This document shows positions 47,527 to 54,571 of a stretch of DNA of 64,000 bases, one piece after another. The notes beneath the pieces were generated by a model. It was given only the letters and a program-made list of their open reading frames with translations. It did no database searches and was not told the DNA's origin. Within the stretch, counting starts at the first letter, position 1. Each line of letters starts with the position of its first letter. This stretch comes from Pelagerythrobacter marinus (GTDB lineage: Bacteria; Pseudomonadota; Alphaproteobacteria; Sphingomonadales; Sphingomonadaceae): assembly GCF_009827515.1 (NCBI RefSeq), contig NZ_WTYO01000003.1, positions 372,001 to 436,000 of the forward strand, read 5' to 3'. The position numbers and the translations under genes are program-made.

Positions 47527-48264
47527 GAGCTTGACCAGCGCGGCCACGGCCGAGGCGGCGAGGACCAGCGCGACGAACCCCCGCCAGGCGCGGTCGTCGA
47601 TCCGGTCGGACGCGAGGTTGCCGAGCCAGTTGCCGAGCACGACCATCGGGAAGAGCAGAACGCCGAGCAGCGCCAGGCGCCAGTGCATGACGCCCAGCGC
47701 CGCGCCCGAGAGCAGCCCCGCGAGCGCGGCGACGGTGAAGATCAGCAGCATCGAGGCCTTGGCCGTGCGGCGCGCGATCGCGCGGCCGACGTAATAGGGC
47801 ACGACCGGCGGCCCCGGCATCCCCGCGAAGCCTGTCAGGAGCCCGCTCGAAAGGCCGGTCGCCACGGTCGCGACCCGGCCCGGGCGGTTCGCGGCGCGCA
47901 CCGGGCGCAGAACGGCGACGAAGGCGGAAATGGCGACCAGCGCGATCAGCATTCGCGCCAGGGGCGCGGGCGTGACGGCCAGCAGCGCGAGGCCGGGAGC
48001 GGTCGCCACCGCGACCAGCGCCGATATGGCAAGGGCGGAGCGATCCGCCTCGCGCAGCAGGCGCCGCAGTTCGGCCAGGCCGACCAGCAGGGCGACGACA
48101 TTGGTGACCAGCACCGCCTCGACCGGCGTCAGCGCCAGCGCGAGGACGGGCACGAGGATGATCGCCATGCCGAAGCCGGCCACCCCGCGCACGAACGCGC
48201 CGGCGAACGTGATTGCCAGCGCGATCGCGATCGCCGGCCAGGTAAACCCTGCGACGAGTTCCAC
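47521..48264 (-). CDS. TauE/SafE family membrane permease
   Basis: 247 residues, eight or so hydrophobic segments, start GTG at 48264 nine bases after the thrS stop. Two repeats with the family hallmark: N-terminal VRGVAGFGMAIILVPVLALAL and C-terminal SGLLTGFAGMPGPPVVPYYVG. The family exports sulfite or organosulfonates or moves small anions; substrate here unknown. The GTG is the only start that keeps the first transmembrane segment. It may be co-transcribed with thrS but the link is only positional. Confidence 0.88.
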   Translation of the reverse strand: MELVAGFTWPAIAIALAITFAGAFVRGVAGFGMAIILVPVLALALTPVEAVLVTNVVALLVGLAELRRLLREADRSALAISALVAVATAPGLALLAVTPAPLARMLIALVAISAFVAVLRPVRAANRPGRVATVATGLSSGLLTGFAGMPGPPVVPYYVGRAIARRTAKASMLLIFTVAALAGLLSGAALGVMHWRLALLGVLLFPMVVLGNWLGNLASDRIDDRAWRGFVALVLAASAVAALVKLL

Positions 48265-48273
48265 CGCCGCGGG

Positions 48274-50298
48274 CTAGCGCAAGTCGGGCGGCGTGGCTTC
48301 CTCCGCCAGCATCGCGATCGCTTCGTCCAGCGGCACGATCTTCTGCTGCTGCTGGCCCAGGGTGCGCACGGCGACCGTGCCTTCCTCCGCTTCGCGCTTG
48401 CCCACGACCAGCAGGTGCGGGACCTTGGCCAGCGAGTGTTCGCGCACCTTGTAGTTGATCTTCTCGTTCCTCAGGTCGCTTTCTGCCCGGATCCCGGCGT
48501 CGGCCAGCTTCTGCAACACCTCCCCCGCATAACCGTCTGCATCCGAAACGATCGTCGCGACGACGGCCTGCGTCGGGGCGAGCCAGACCGGCAGGCGACC
48601 GGCGTAATGCTCGATCAGGATGCCGATGAAGCGTTCGTAGGAGCCGAAGATCGCCCGGTGCAGCATGACGGGGCGATGCTTCTCGCCGTCTTCGCCGACA
48701 TAGGTCGCGTCGAGCCGTTCGGGCAGGACCCGGTCGGACTGGATCGTGCCGACCTGCCAGGTGCGGCCGATCGCATCGGTCAGGTGCCATTCGAGCTTGG
48801 GGGCGTAGAACGCGCCTTCGCCGGGCAGTTCCTCCCACCCGTATTCCGCGGTCGCCATGCCGGCATCGATCACCGCCTGGCGCAGTTCCGCTTCCGCCTT
48901 GTCCCAGTCGGCGTCGCTGCCGAAACGCTGCTCGGGCCGCAGGGCGAGCTTGATCTCGTAGGTGAAGCCGAAATCCTTGTAGATCCGGTCAGCCAGCTCG
49001 CAGAACTTGCGCACTTCGTCGACGATCTGGCCCTCGGTGCAGAAGATGTGGGCATCGTCCTGCGTGAACTGGCGCACCCGCATCAGGCCGTGCAGCGCCC
49101 CGTGCGGCTCGTTGCGATGGCAGCAGCCGTTCTCGTAGAGGCGCAGCGGCAGGTCGCGATAGCTGGTAATGCCCTGCTTGAAGACGAGCACGTGGGCCGG
49201 GCAGTTCATCGGCTTGAGCGCCATCCATTCGGCCGCGTCGGACACCAGTGGCCCCTCGTCCTCGACATTGGGAACCTCGTCCGGGATCACGAACATGTTC
49301 TCGCGATACTTGCCCCAGTGGCCGGACTGTTCCCACTGGCGCGCGTCCATCACCTGCGGCGTCTTGATCTCGCGATAGCCGGCATCGTCGATCGCCCGGC
49401 GCATGTAGGATTCGAGCGCGCGCCAGATGCGATAGCCCTGCGGGTGCCAGAACACGCTGCCGTGAGCCTCTTCCTGCAGGTGGAACAGGTCCATCTCGCG
49501 GCCCAGCTTGCGGTGGTCGCGCTTGGCGGCCTCCTCCAGCCGGGTCAGGTGGGCGTTGAGCTGCTTCTTGTTGAGCCAGCCGGTGCCGTATATCCGCGTG
49601 AGCTGCGCGTTCTTCTGGTCGCCGCGCCAGTAGGCTCCGGCCACCCGCATCAGCTTGAACGCCTGGGGGTCGAGCTTGCCGGTGCTGGCGAGGTGCGGCC
49701 CGCGGCACATGTCGAGCCAGGCGCCCTCGCTGCCCGGCTCGCCCGACCAGTAGACGGTCAGCTCCTCGTCTTCCGGCAGTTCCTTCGCCCATTCGGCCTT
49801 GAACGTCTCGCCCTCGGCCTCCCACTTGGCGATCAGCTGCTCGCGGCTCCAGACCTCGCGCACCAGCGGCTTGTCGGCCCTGATGATCTCGCGCATCTTC
49901 TCCTCGATCGCCGGCAGGTCGTCCATCGAGAACGGATCGCGGCTGTCGGGGGCCTTCACGTCGTAATAGAACCCGTCGTCGGTCGCCGGGCCGAACGTGA
50001 TCTGCGTGCCCGGCCACAGGGCCTGGACCGCCTCCGCCAGGACGTGGGCGTAATCGTGGCGGACCAGCTCCAGCGCCTCGTCCTCGTCGCGCGCGGTGAT
50101 CAGCGCCAACTCGGCATCGCCCTCGAACGGGCGGTTGAGGTCGCGCACCTCGCCCCCCGTGCCGTGATCGACCCGAGCCGCCAGCGCGGCCTTGGCCAGG
50201 CCCGGGCCGATCGCGGCGGCGACGTCGGCCGGGGTCGTCCCCGGCTCGACCTCGCGCACCGATCCGTCGGGCAGGCTGATCTTGAGCAGTTCCGTCAT
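48274..50298 (-). CDS. thrS: Threonyl-tRNA synthetase
   Basis: 674 residues. It has the N-terminal TGS domain (MTELLKISLPDGSVREVEPG), the SAD editing domain with HDYAHVLAEAVQALWP, the class II catalytic core (KPMNCPAHVLVFKQG with the zinc Cys, and GLMRVRQFTQDDAHIFC) and the C-terminal anticodon-binding domain. Charges tRNA-Thr in the cytoplasm. The sequence is complete and ordinary. A GTG-started TauE/SafE gene follows 9 bp after the stop. No T-box or ribosomal leader could be recognised in the 372-bp region upstream. Confidence 0.98.
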   Translation of the reverse strand: MTELLKISLPDGSVREVEPGTTPADVAAAIGPGLAKAALAARVDHGTGGEVRDLNRPFEGDAELALITARDEDEALELVRHDYAHVLAEAVQALWPGTQITFGPATDDGFYYDVKAPDSRDPFSMDDLPAIEEKMREIIRADKPLVREVWSREQLIAKWEAEGETFKAEWAKELPEDEELTVYWSGEPGSEGAWLDMCRGPHLASTGKLDPQAFKLMRVAGAYWRGDQKNAQLTRIYGTGWLNKKQLNAHLTRLEEAAKRDHRKLGREMDLFHLQEEAHGSVFWHPQGYRIWRALESYMRRAIDDAGYREIKTPQVMDARQWEQSGHWGKYRENMFVIPDEVPNVEDEGPLVSDAAEWMALKPMNCPAHVLVFKQGITSYRDLPLRLYENGCCHRNEPHGALHGLMRVRQFTQDDAHIFCTEGQIVDEVRKFCELADRIYKDFGFTYEIKLALRPEQRFGSDADWDKAEAELRQAVIDAGMATAEYGWEELPGEGAFYAPKLEWHLTDAIGRTWQVGTIQSDRVLPERLDATYVGEDGEKHRPVMLHRAIFGSYERFIGILIEHYAGRLPVWLAPTQAVVATIVSDADGYAGEVLQKLADAGIRAESDLRNEKINYKVREHSLAKVPHLLVVGKREAEEGTVAVRTLGQQQQKIVPLDEAIAMLAEEATPPDLR

Positions 50299-50670
50299 CG
50301 TTTCCCGTTACCGTTTTTCGCGTGCGGCGCCCCCGTCGGCACCGGTCGCAGGTGCCATGGCACAGGCGCGCGCGCGCTTGAAGAGCGGCGTTGGCTGATT
50401 GGCGATTTCGGGGAGGAACGCCGCACCACCCGAAACCGGGCGGCGGCGGATCGCGTCAGCGCGCGACCGACCGCACCCGGCGGGGCCGGGTAGTGGTGGT
50501 AGTCGCCGCGAAGAAGCGTGTCGCGTTCATGCCGGGCGCGATAGCCGGTGGCGGGTGGCGGATCAAGGCAGGAGGAACGACAAGCCAGCCCGTCAAAATG
50601 TCCAGCGTCCTTGACATGGAGTGTTATTGTGTCCATGTTCCTTTACATCGAATCAAGGGAGCTTGACCTT
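50299..50670. promoter_or_regulatory. Divergent gap between thrS and the small-protein operon
   Basis: A 372-bp non-coding stretch. Near its right end, a TTGACA at 50611 and a palindrome (next entry) precede the small-protein operon; the left part should hold the thrS promoter. ORFs crossing it are Arg-rich and look like noise. No RNA gene was recognised. Confidence 0.5.
50611..50640 (+). promoter_or_regulatory. Probable promoter with palindromic operator (ACATGGA-N11-TCCATGT)
   Basis: A perfect -35 TTGACA (50611-50616) overlaps a perfect inverted repeat, ACATGGA 50614-50620 and TCCATGT 50632-50638, 18 bp centre to centre. The -10 is weak (CATGTT, 17-bp spacing). An 18-bp period suits a dimeric HTH regulator binding one face, and the operon it precedes encodes one. 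The ATG of the first gene is about 30 bp downstream. Confidence 0.5.
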
Positions 50671-50841
50671 ATGCCCTCTATCCGGCCCTTTCTCTGGGCG
50701 ATTGCCGTTGTCACCGTGGCGCTGCTCAACATCGCTGATGTGCTGCCCGACTGGGCGACGATCGCTGCGATCCTGACGCTGCCGTTCATGGCTACGCTCT
50801 CGGGAATGCACTGCCGGCCTGCGAAGGGGATCGACCAGTGA
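50671..50841 (+). CDS. Small membrane protein of 56 residues
   Basis: 56 residues. Two hydrophobic stretches (FLWAIAVVTVALLNIAD, ATIAAILTLPFMATLSG) make a two-pass inner-membrane protein; family not recognised. The AAGGGAG ribosome site is a good one. Its TGA overlaps the GTG of the next gene (GTGA), so it is first in a coupled unit with a larger membrane protein and an HTH regulator. The start ATG at 50671 is better than upstream candidates in a longer frame, which are Ser/Gln-rich and lie over the putative promoter. Confidence 0.72.
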   Translation: MPSIRPFLWAIAVVTVALLNIADVLPDWATIAAILTLPFMATLSGMHCRPAKGIDQ

Positions 50842-51458
50842 CATCCGACCGTTCCGTTTCCGGCCGACCGCCGGCCGGTCGCGCCCGCTGGCTGTGGGGC
50901 GGCCTGATGGTTGCATCTTTCGCCGTGATCGCAGGTCTGCGCTCGAGCGGGGCGATCAATGAACCGACCGGCTTCATCCTGCTCGCTCTGGCCATGTTGC
51001 AGATGATCCCTCTCGTTCGCGCCGGACTGGCGCACCAGCGCGAAACCGGACATCTCAGCCCGGCCGTCCTGCGCTACACCCGGCGCTTCATGGGTGCGAC
51101 GTTCGGCTATGTCCTGGGAATGGGCCTGGCTGTGATGCTGCACGAGCGGATGGGGCTGAGCGGTCCGGAAGCCTTCGCCATCGCATTGCTGCCGGTGCTG
51201 CCGGTTTTCGCCATGATCTGGGCGATGGGGCGCTATCTTGTCGAGGAGGACGACGAGTTCCTGCGTCACCGTGCGACGCTCGCTTCGCTGTTCGGGCTGG
51301 GCGTCGTGCTCGCGCTGGGCAGTTTCTGGGGGTTCCTGGAGACTTTCGGCGTGGTTCCGCATATCTGGGCCTGGTGGACCTTCCCGGTCTGGGCGATCGG
51401 CATGGGCGTGTCGCAGGGCTGGATGGCCTGGCGCGATCGCGCGGGTGGCGAAGAGTGA
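50838..51458 (+). CDS. Membrane protein of unknown function linked to an HTH regulator
   Basis: 206 residues, GTG start. Six hydrophobic segments (WLWGGLMVASFAVIAGL, FILLALAMLQMIPLVRAGL, YVLGMGLAVMLHERM, AFAIALLPVLPVFAMIWAM, ASLFGLGVVLALGSFWGFL, MWAWWTFPVWAIGMGVSQG approximately). There is no recognisable enzyme motif. Membrane protein plus tiny XRE regulator pairs are common in bacteria and often uncharacterised; the regulator may sense the membrane protein or simply control it. Both overlaps (GTGA at each end) mean the three proteins are made in fixed ratio. Confidence 0.75.
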   Translation: MTSDRSVSGRPPAGRARWLWGGLMVASFAVIAGLRSSGAINEPTGFILLALAMLQMIPLVRAGLAHQRETGHLSPAVLRYTRRFMGATFGYVLGMGLAVMLHERMGLSGPEAFAIALLPVLPVFAMIWAMGRYLVEEDDEFLRHRATLASLFGLGVVLALGSFWGFLETFGVVPHIWAWWTFPVWAIGMGVSQGWMAWRDRAGGEE

Positions 51459-51646
51459 AGAACCGCCTCAAGGTGCTTCGCGCCGAACGCGACTGGAGCC
51501 AGCAGGACCTGGCGCGGCGGCTGGAAGTTTCGCGCCAGAGCGTCAACGCGATCGAGACGGGGCGTTACGATCCCTCCCTCCCGCTGGCCTTCCGTATTGC
51601 GGCATTGTTCGAAATGCCGATCGAGGATATATTCATCCCCGACTGA
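51455..51646 (+). CDS. Small XRE-family HTH transcriptional regulator
   Basis: 63 residues, GTG start overlapping the preceding stop. It is a lone HTH_3 domain: LRAERDWSQQDLARRLEVSR followed by QSVNAIETGRYDPS holds the helix-turn-helix (residues ~15-36), then a third-fourth helix and IEDIFIPD. No ligand or dimerisation domain is present, as in YgzD/YozG-type proteins. It likely autoregulates its operon at the palindrome upstream of the first gene; this is inference. A 34-residue lipoprotein gene starts 10 bp after it. Similar regulators often sit behind small membrane protein genes. Confidence 0.85.
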   Translation: MKNRLKVLRAERDWSQQDLARRLEVSRQSVNAIETGRYDPSLPLAFRIAALFEMPIEDIFIPD

Positions 51647-51655
51647 GAGGGAGCC

Positions 51656-51760
51656 ATGAAGCACGTCGCTGCACTGCTGCTCGCCTGCCTGCTGGTTGCC
51701 GGGTGCAACGGGCGGACGGAGGAGCCGTCGTACTTCGAATACGCGCCGCCGCTCTACTGA
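51656..51760 (+). CDS. Tiny lipoprotein of 34 residues
   Basis: ATG-to-TGA, 34 residues, too short for most gene finders. It has a positively charged start (MKH), a hydrophobic core and lipobox LVAGC, then only 17 residues of mature chain rich in Glu, Tyr and Pro. The ribosome site GGGAG is excellent and ideally spaced. This makes it one of the more credible short genes here. Unknown function; it ends a four-gene unit with an HTH regulator and two small membrane proteins. Confidence 0.65.
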   Translation: MKHVAALLLACLLVAGCNGRTEEPSYFEYAPPLY

Positions 51761-51802
51761 CGCGGGTTGCCTTGGGCCCCGCCCGGCGGGCATGGCCGGG
51801 GC

Positions 51803-52558
51803 ATGACCGACGAAATCGATTTCCACGAACCGGGCGATGGCCGCCGTATCGCCTTCCGTCACCACCCGGGCGAGGGCGAGGGCGCGGCGCGGCCGACGCT
51901 GGTTTTCCTGCCCGGCTACATGTCCGACATGGCCGGGGGAAAGGCCACGGCGATCCATGGCTGGGCCGTGGCCCGGGGGCAGCCGTGCCTCCTGCTCGAT
52001 TATTCCGGATGCGGGCGCAGCACGGGCGATTTTGCCCAGGGCACGCTGTCGCGCTGGCGCGAGGAAGTGCTGTCGCTGGTCGAGGCGCAGGTCGCGGGCG
52101 CCGTCGTCCTGGTCGGCTCCTCGATGGGCGGATGGCTGATGCTGCTGGCCGGGGAGGCGCTCGGCCGCCGGCTGGCCGGAATGGTCGGGATCGCGGCCGC
52201 GCCGGATTTCTCCGACTGGGGGTACGACGATGACCAGAAGGCCCAGCTGGCGGCCGGGCACACGGTGTTCGAAGACAATCCCTACGGGCCCGAGCCGACC
52301 CCGACCCACCCGGGTTTCTGGCAGGACGCGCAGCGCCAGCGCCTGCTTTCGCGCGAGATCGCGATCGATTGCCCGGTGCGCCTGCTGCATGGCCAGGCCG
52401 ATCCCGACGTCCCGTGGGGGACCAGCCTGCGCACCGCCGCTGCCCTGCGTTCGGACGACGTACAGGTGACTTTCGTGAAAGACGGCGATCATCGCCTCTC
52501 GCGCGAACAGGATATCGCCCTGCTGTTGCGGACGCTGGCCGCGCTCCCCATCCCATAG
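51803..52558 (+). CDS. Alpha/beta hydrolase
   Basis: 251 residues. Alpha/beta hydrolase fold: LVFLPGYMSDMAGGKATAI with the oxyanion loop, the nucleophile elbow GSSMGG (Ser at about residue 106), an Asp in GQADPDVPW and the catalytic His in DGDHRLSR. It resembles palmitoyl-protein-thioesterase/ABHD10-type and short-chain ester hydrolases. The reaction is not readable. The start ATG at 51803 is preferred; the frame extends 12 codons upstream. It stands 31 bp before the TPR gene, so may share a transcript with it and the luciferase-like gene. Confidence 0.9.
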   Translation: MTDEIDFHEPGDGRRIAFRHHPGEGEGAARPTLVFLPGYMSDMAGGKATAIHGWAVARGQPCLLLDYSGCGRSTGDFAQGTLSRWREEVLSLVEAQVAGAVVLVGSSMGGWLMLLAGEALGRRLAGMVGIAAAPDFSDWGYDDDQKAQLAAGHTVFEDNPYGPEPTPTHPGFWQDAQRQRLLSREIAIDCPVRLLHGQADPDVPWGTSLRTAAALRSDDVQVTFVKDGDHRLSREQDIALLLRTLAALPIP

Positions 52559-52588
52559 CAGGCAGCAAACGATCAGGAGCCTGCCCCG

Positions 52589-53422
52589 ATGACCCTGCTT
52601 CTTGCCCTCATGCTCCAGGTCGGCCCCGCGCCGACCTCCGAGCCGATCCCCGCGCTTCCGCCGGAGATGGAGCAGCAGCGCGCCGACCGCGCGCGGCGGG
52701 CCGCGGCCGCGGAAGACGTCGTGGCGCCCAGCAGGCTGGCCCAGTGCCTTGCCCGCACCCGCCGCGACCCAGGCGGCGCGGTGGAGGAGGCGGAGGCCTG
52801 GCTGGAAAGCGCGCGCGGAGCGCAGCGGGGCGACGCGGGCCAGTGCCTCGGCGTCGCCCAGGCGCAGCTGGGGCAGGGGGCCGCTTCGGCCGAGACGTTC
52901 CTGGCCGCGCGCGACGCGACCCCGGAAGGCGACTTGCGCCTGCGGGCCCTGCGCGGCGCGCTCGCCGGGGGCGCCCTGCTGGGCGAAGGCGATCCCGCCG
53001 GCGCGCTCGCGCTGCTCGATGTCGCGCGCGAGGATGCGCGCGCGGCCGGGGAAGGAACGATTGCCGGGCAGATCGCGCTCGACCGGGCGATCGCGCTCGT
53101 CGCGCTCGACCGGGCGGACGAGGCGGCACAGGCCCTGGCGGCGGCGCGCGCCGCCCTGCCCGACAATGCCCAGGCCTGGTTGCTTTCGGCGACCCTCTCG
53201 CGCCGCACCGGCGACCTGGCCGAGGCCCAAGCGCGGATCGAACGCGCGGCCGAACTGGCGCCCCGCGATCCGGCGGTGGGGCTGGAGGCGGGCGTCATCG
53301 CCGCCATGGCCGGCCGCGACGAGGCCGCGCGGCGCAGCTGGCTCTCGGTAATCGAAATGGCACCCGACAGCCCGGCCGCGGCGCGCGCCCAGGCCTATAT
53401 CGACCGACTGGAGCCTGCATGA
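52589..53422 (+). CDS. Tetratricopeptide repeat protein
   Basis: 277 residues. Short hydrophobic opening (MTLLLALMLQ) that could be a weak signal, then TPR-like helical repeats (EGTIAGQIALDRAIALVALDRADEAAQAL, NAQAWLLSATLSRRTGDLAEAQARIERA, RDEAARRSWLSVIEMAPDSP). The pattern is a protein scaffold with no enzymatic motif. It overlaps the luciferase-like gene by 4 bp (ATGA) and follows the hydrolase by 30 bp. Function and partner unknown. Confidence 0.85.
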   Translation: MTLLLALMLQVGPAPTSEPIPALPPEMEQQRADRARRAAAAEDVVAPSRLAQCLARTRRDPGGAVEEAEAWLESARGAQRGDAGQCLGVAQAQLGQGAASAETFLAARDATPEGDLRLRALRGALAGGALLGEGDPAGALALLDVAREDARAAGEGTIAGQIALDRAIALVALDRADEAAQALAAARAALPDNAQAWLLSATLSRRTGDLAEAQARIERAAELAPRDPAVGLEAGVIAAMAGRDEAARRSWLSVIEMAPDSPAAARAQAYIDRLEPA

Positions 53423-54399
53423 CCGACCTTTCCGTTCTCGATCTTGTCCCGGTGCGCGAAGGCGGCACGCTGGAAGAAGCCTATGCCGCCAGCGCCGCGC
53501 TCGCCCGCACGGCGGAGGCTGCCGGTTACAAGCGTTTCTGGATCGCCGAACACCACGCGATGGAGGGGATCGGCGGGGCCGCGACCGCGGTCGTGATCGG
53601 CCATGTCGGCCAGGCGACCTCGACCATTCGCATCGGCGCGGGCGGGATCATGCTGCCCAACCACAACCCCTTCGTGATCGCCGAGCAGTTCGGCACGCTC
53701 GCCGCGCTTTTCCCCGGGCGCATCGATCTCGGCCTCGGCCGTGCCCCCGGCGCCGGGCCCGAACTGCAGCGCGCCTTGCGCAAGGATCTTCACCGCGCCG
53801 CCGAGCTCTTCCCGCAGGACGTGGCCGAGCTGCGCGCCATGCTGTCGGGCGATCCGGACCTGGCGGTCCGGCCGACGCCGGGCCACGGCGCGCAAGTGGA
53901 AATGTGGATGCTCGGCTCCAGCCTCTTCGGCGCACAGCTCGCGGCGCGGCTGGGCCTGCCCTACGCCTTCGCCAGCCATTTCGCGCCGACCCACCTCGAT
54001 GCCGCCCTGGCGCTCTATCGCCGCGACTTCCAGCCTTCGGAACACCTCGGCCGGCCGCATGTCATGGCGGCGATGACGGTGTTCGCGGCGCCGAGCGAGG
54101 AAGAGGCGGAGCTGATCGCCTCGTCGCAGGCGCAGAGCTTCGTCCGGCTGCGCACCGGCAACCCGGGGCGCCTGCCGCCGCCCGTTCCCGGCTATCGCGA
54201 CTCCCTGCCGCCACAGGCGCGCGCGATCCTCGACCACATCGGCGAAGCCTCGGCCATCGGGACCCCGGCGCAAGTGAAGGACCGGATAGAGGCCTTCGTC
54301 GCGCGCACGGGGGCGGACGAGATCATGCTCTCGGGCGCGACATATGCCCCCGAAGCGCGGGCCCGGACGCTCGAACTGGTGGCCGAGGCCCTGGCCTGA
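53419..54399 (+). CDS. LLM-class flavin-dependent oxidoreductase (luciferase-like)
   Basis: 326 residues, TIM-barrel luciferase-like monooxygenase family. Motifs: RFWIAEHHAMEGIGGAATAV, IRIGAGGIMLPNHNPFVIAEQ, GRIDLGLGRAPGAG and TPAQVKDRIEAFVARTGADEIM. It is the subtype described as MsnO8-like. The reaction in the family is a flavin-dependent oxidation of small molecules (alkanesulfonates, terpenes and others), not decided here; a partner flavin reductase may be the ferredoxin-reductase-like flavoprotein 5 kb away, but that is a guess. It ends the three-gene unit and is followed by a hairpin. Confidence 0.92.
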   Translation: MTDLSVLDLVPVREGGTLEEAYAASAALARTAEAAGYKRFWIAEHHAMEGIGGAATAVVIGHVGQATSTIRIGAGGIMLPNHNPFVIAEQFGTLAALFPGRIDLGLGRAPGAGPELQRALRKDLHRAAELFPQDVAELRAMLSGDPDLAVRPTPGHGAQVEMWMLGSSLFGAQLAARLGLPYAFASHFAPTHLDAALALYRRDFQPSEHLGRPHVMAAMTVFAAPSEEEAELIASSQAQSFVRLRTGNPGRLPPPVPGYRDSLPPQARAILDHIGEASAIGTPAQVKDRIEAFVARTGADEIMLSGATYAPEARARTLELVAEALA

Positions 54400-54417
54400 G
54401 CCGGCCCCCCGGCGGCC

Positions 54418-54441
54418 GGGCGGGCGGGTTTTCGCCCGCCC
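54418..54441. terminator. GC-rich hairpin after the LLM oxidoreductase gene
   Basis: Perfect 9-bp arms GGGCGGGCG and CGCCCGCCC around a 6-nt loop. The four T are in the loop, not after the stem, so a rho-independent terminator is not certain. It separates the gene from NAD-GDH by 130 bp of likely promoter DNA. Confidence 0.35.
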
Positions 54442-54571
54442 CCGCCGTAGCGGAAAGGCGGGCCGGAAACGTGGCTTGCAGCGCGAACGACTTGGGCGTA
54501 GGCGCGCAATATTATTGCCGCGTCGTCGGCGTCTTTGGGCGGGCGTTCGAGCGCCCGATGGAGCGATTTCG

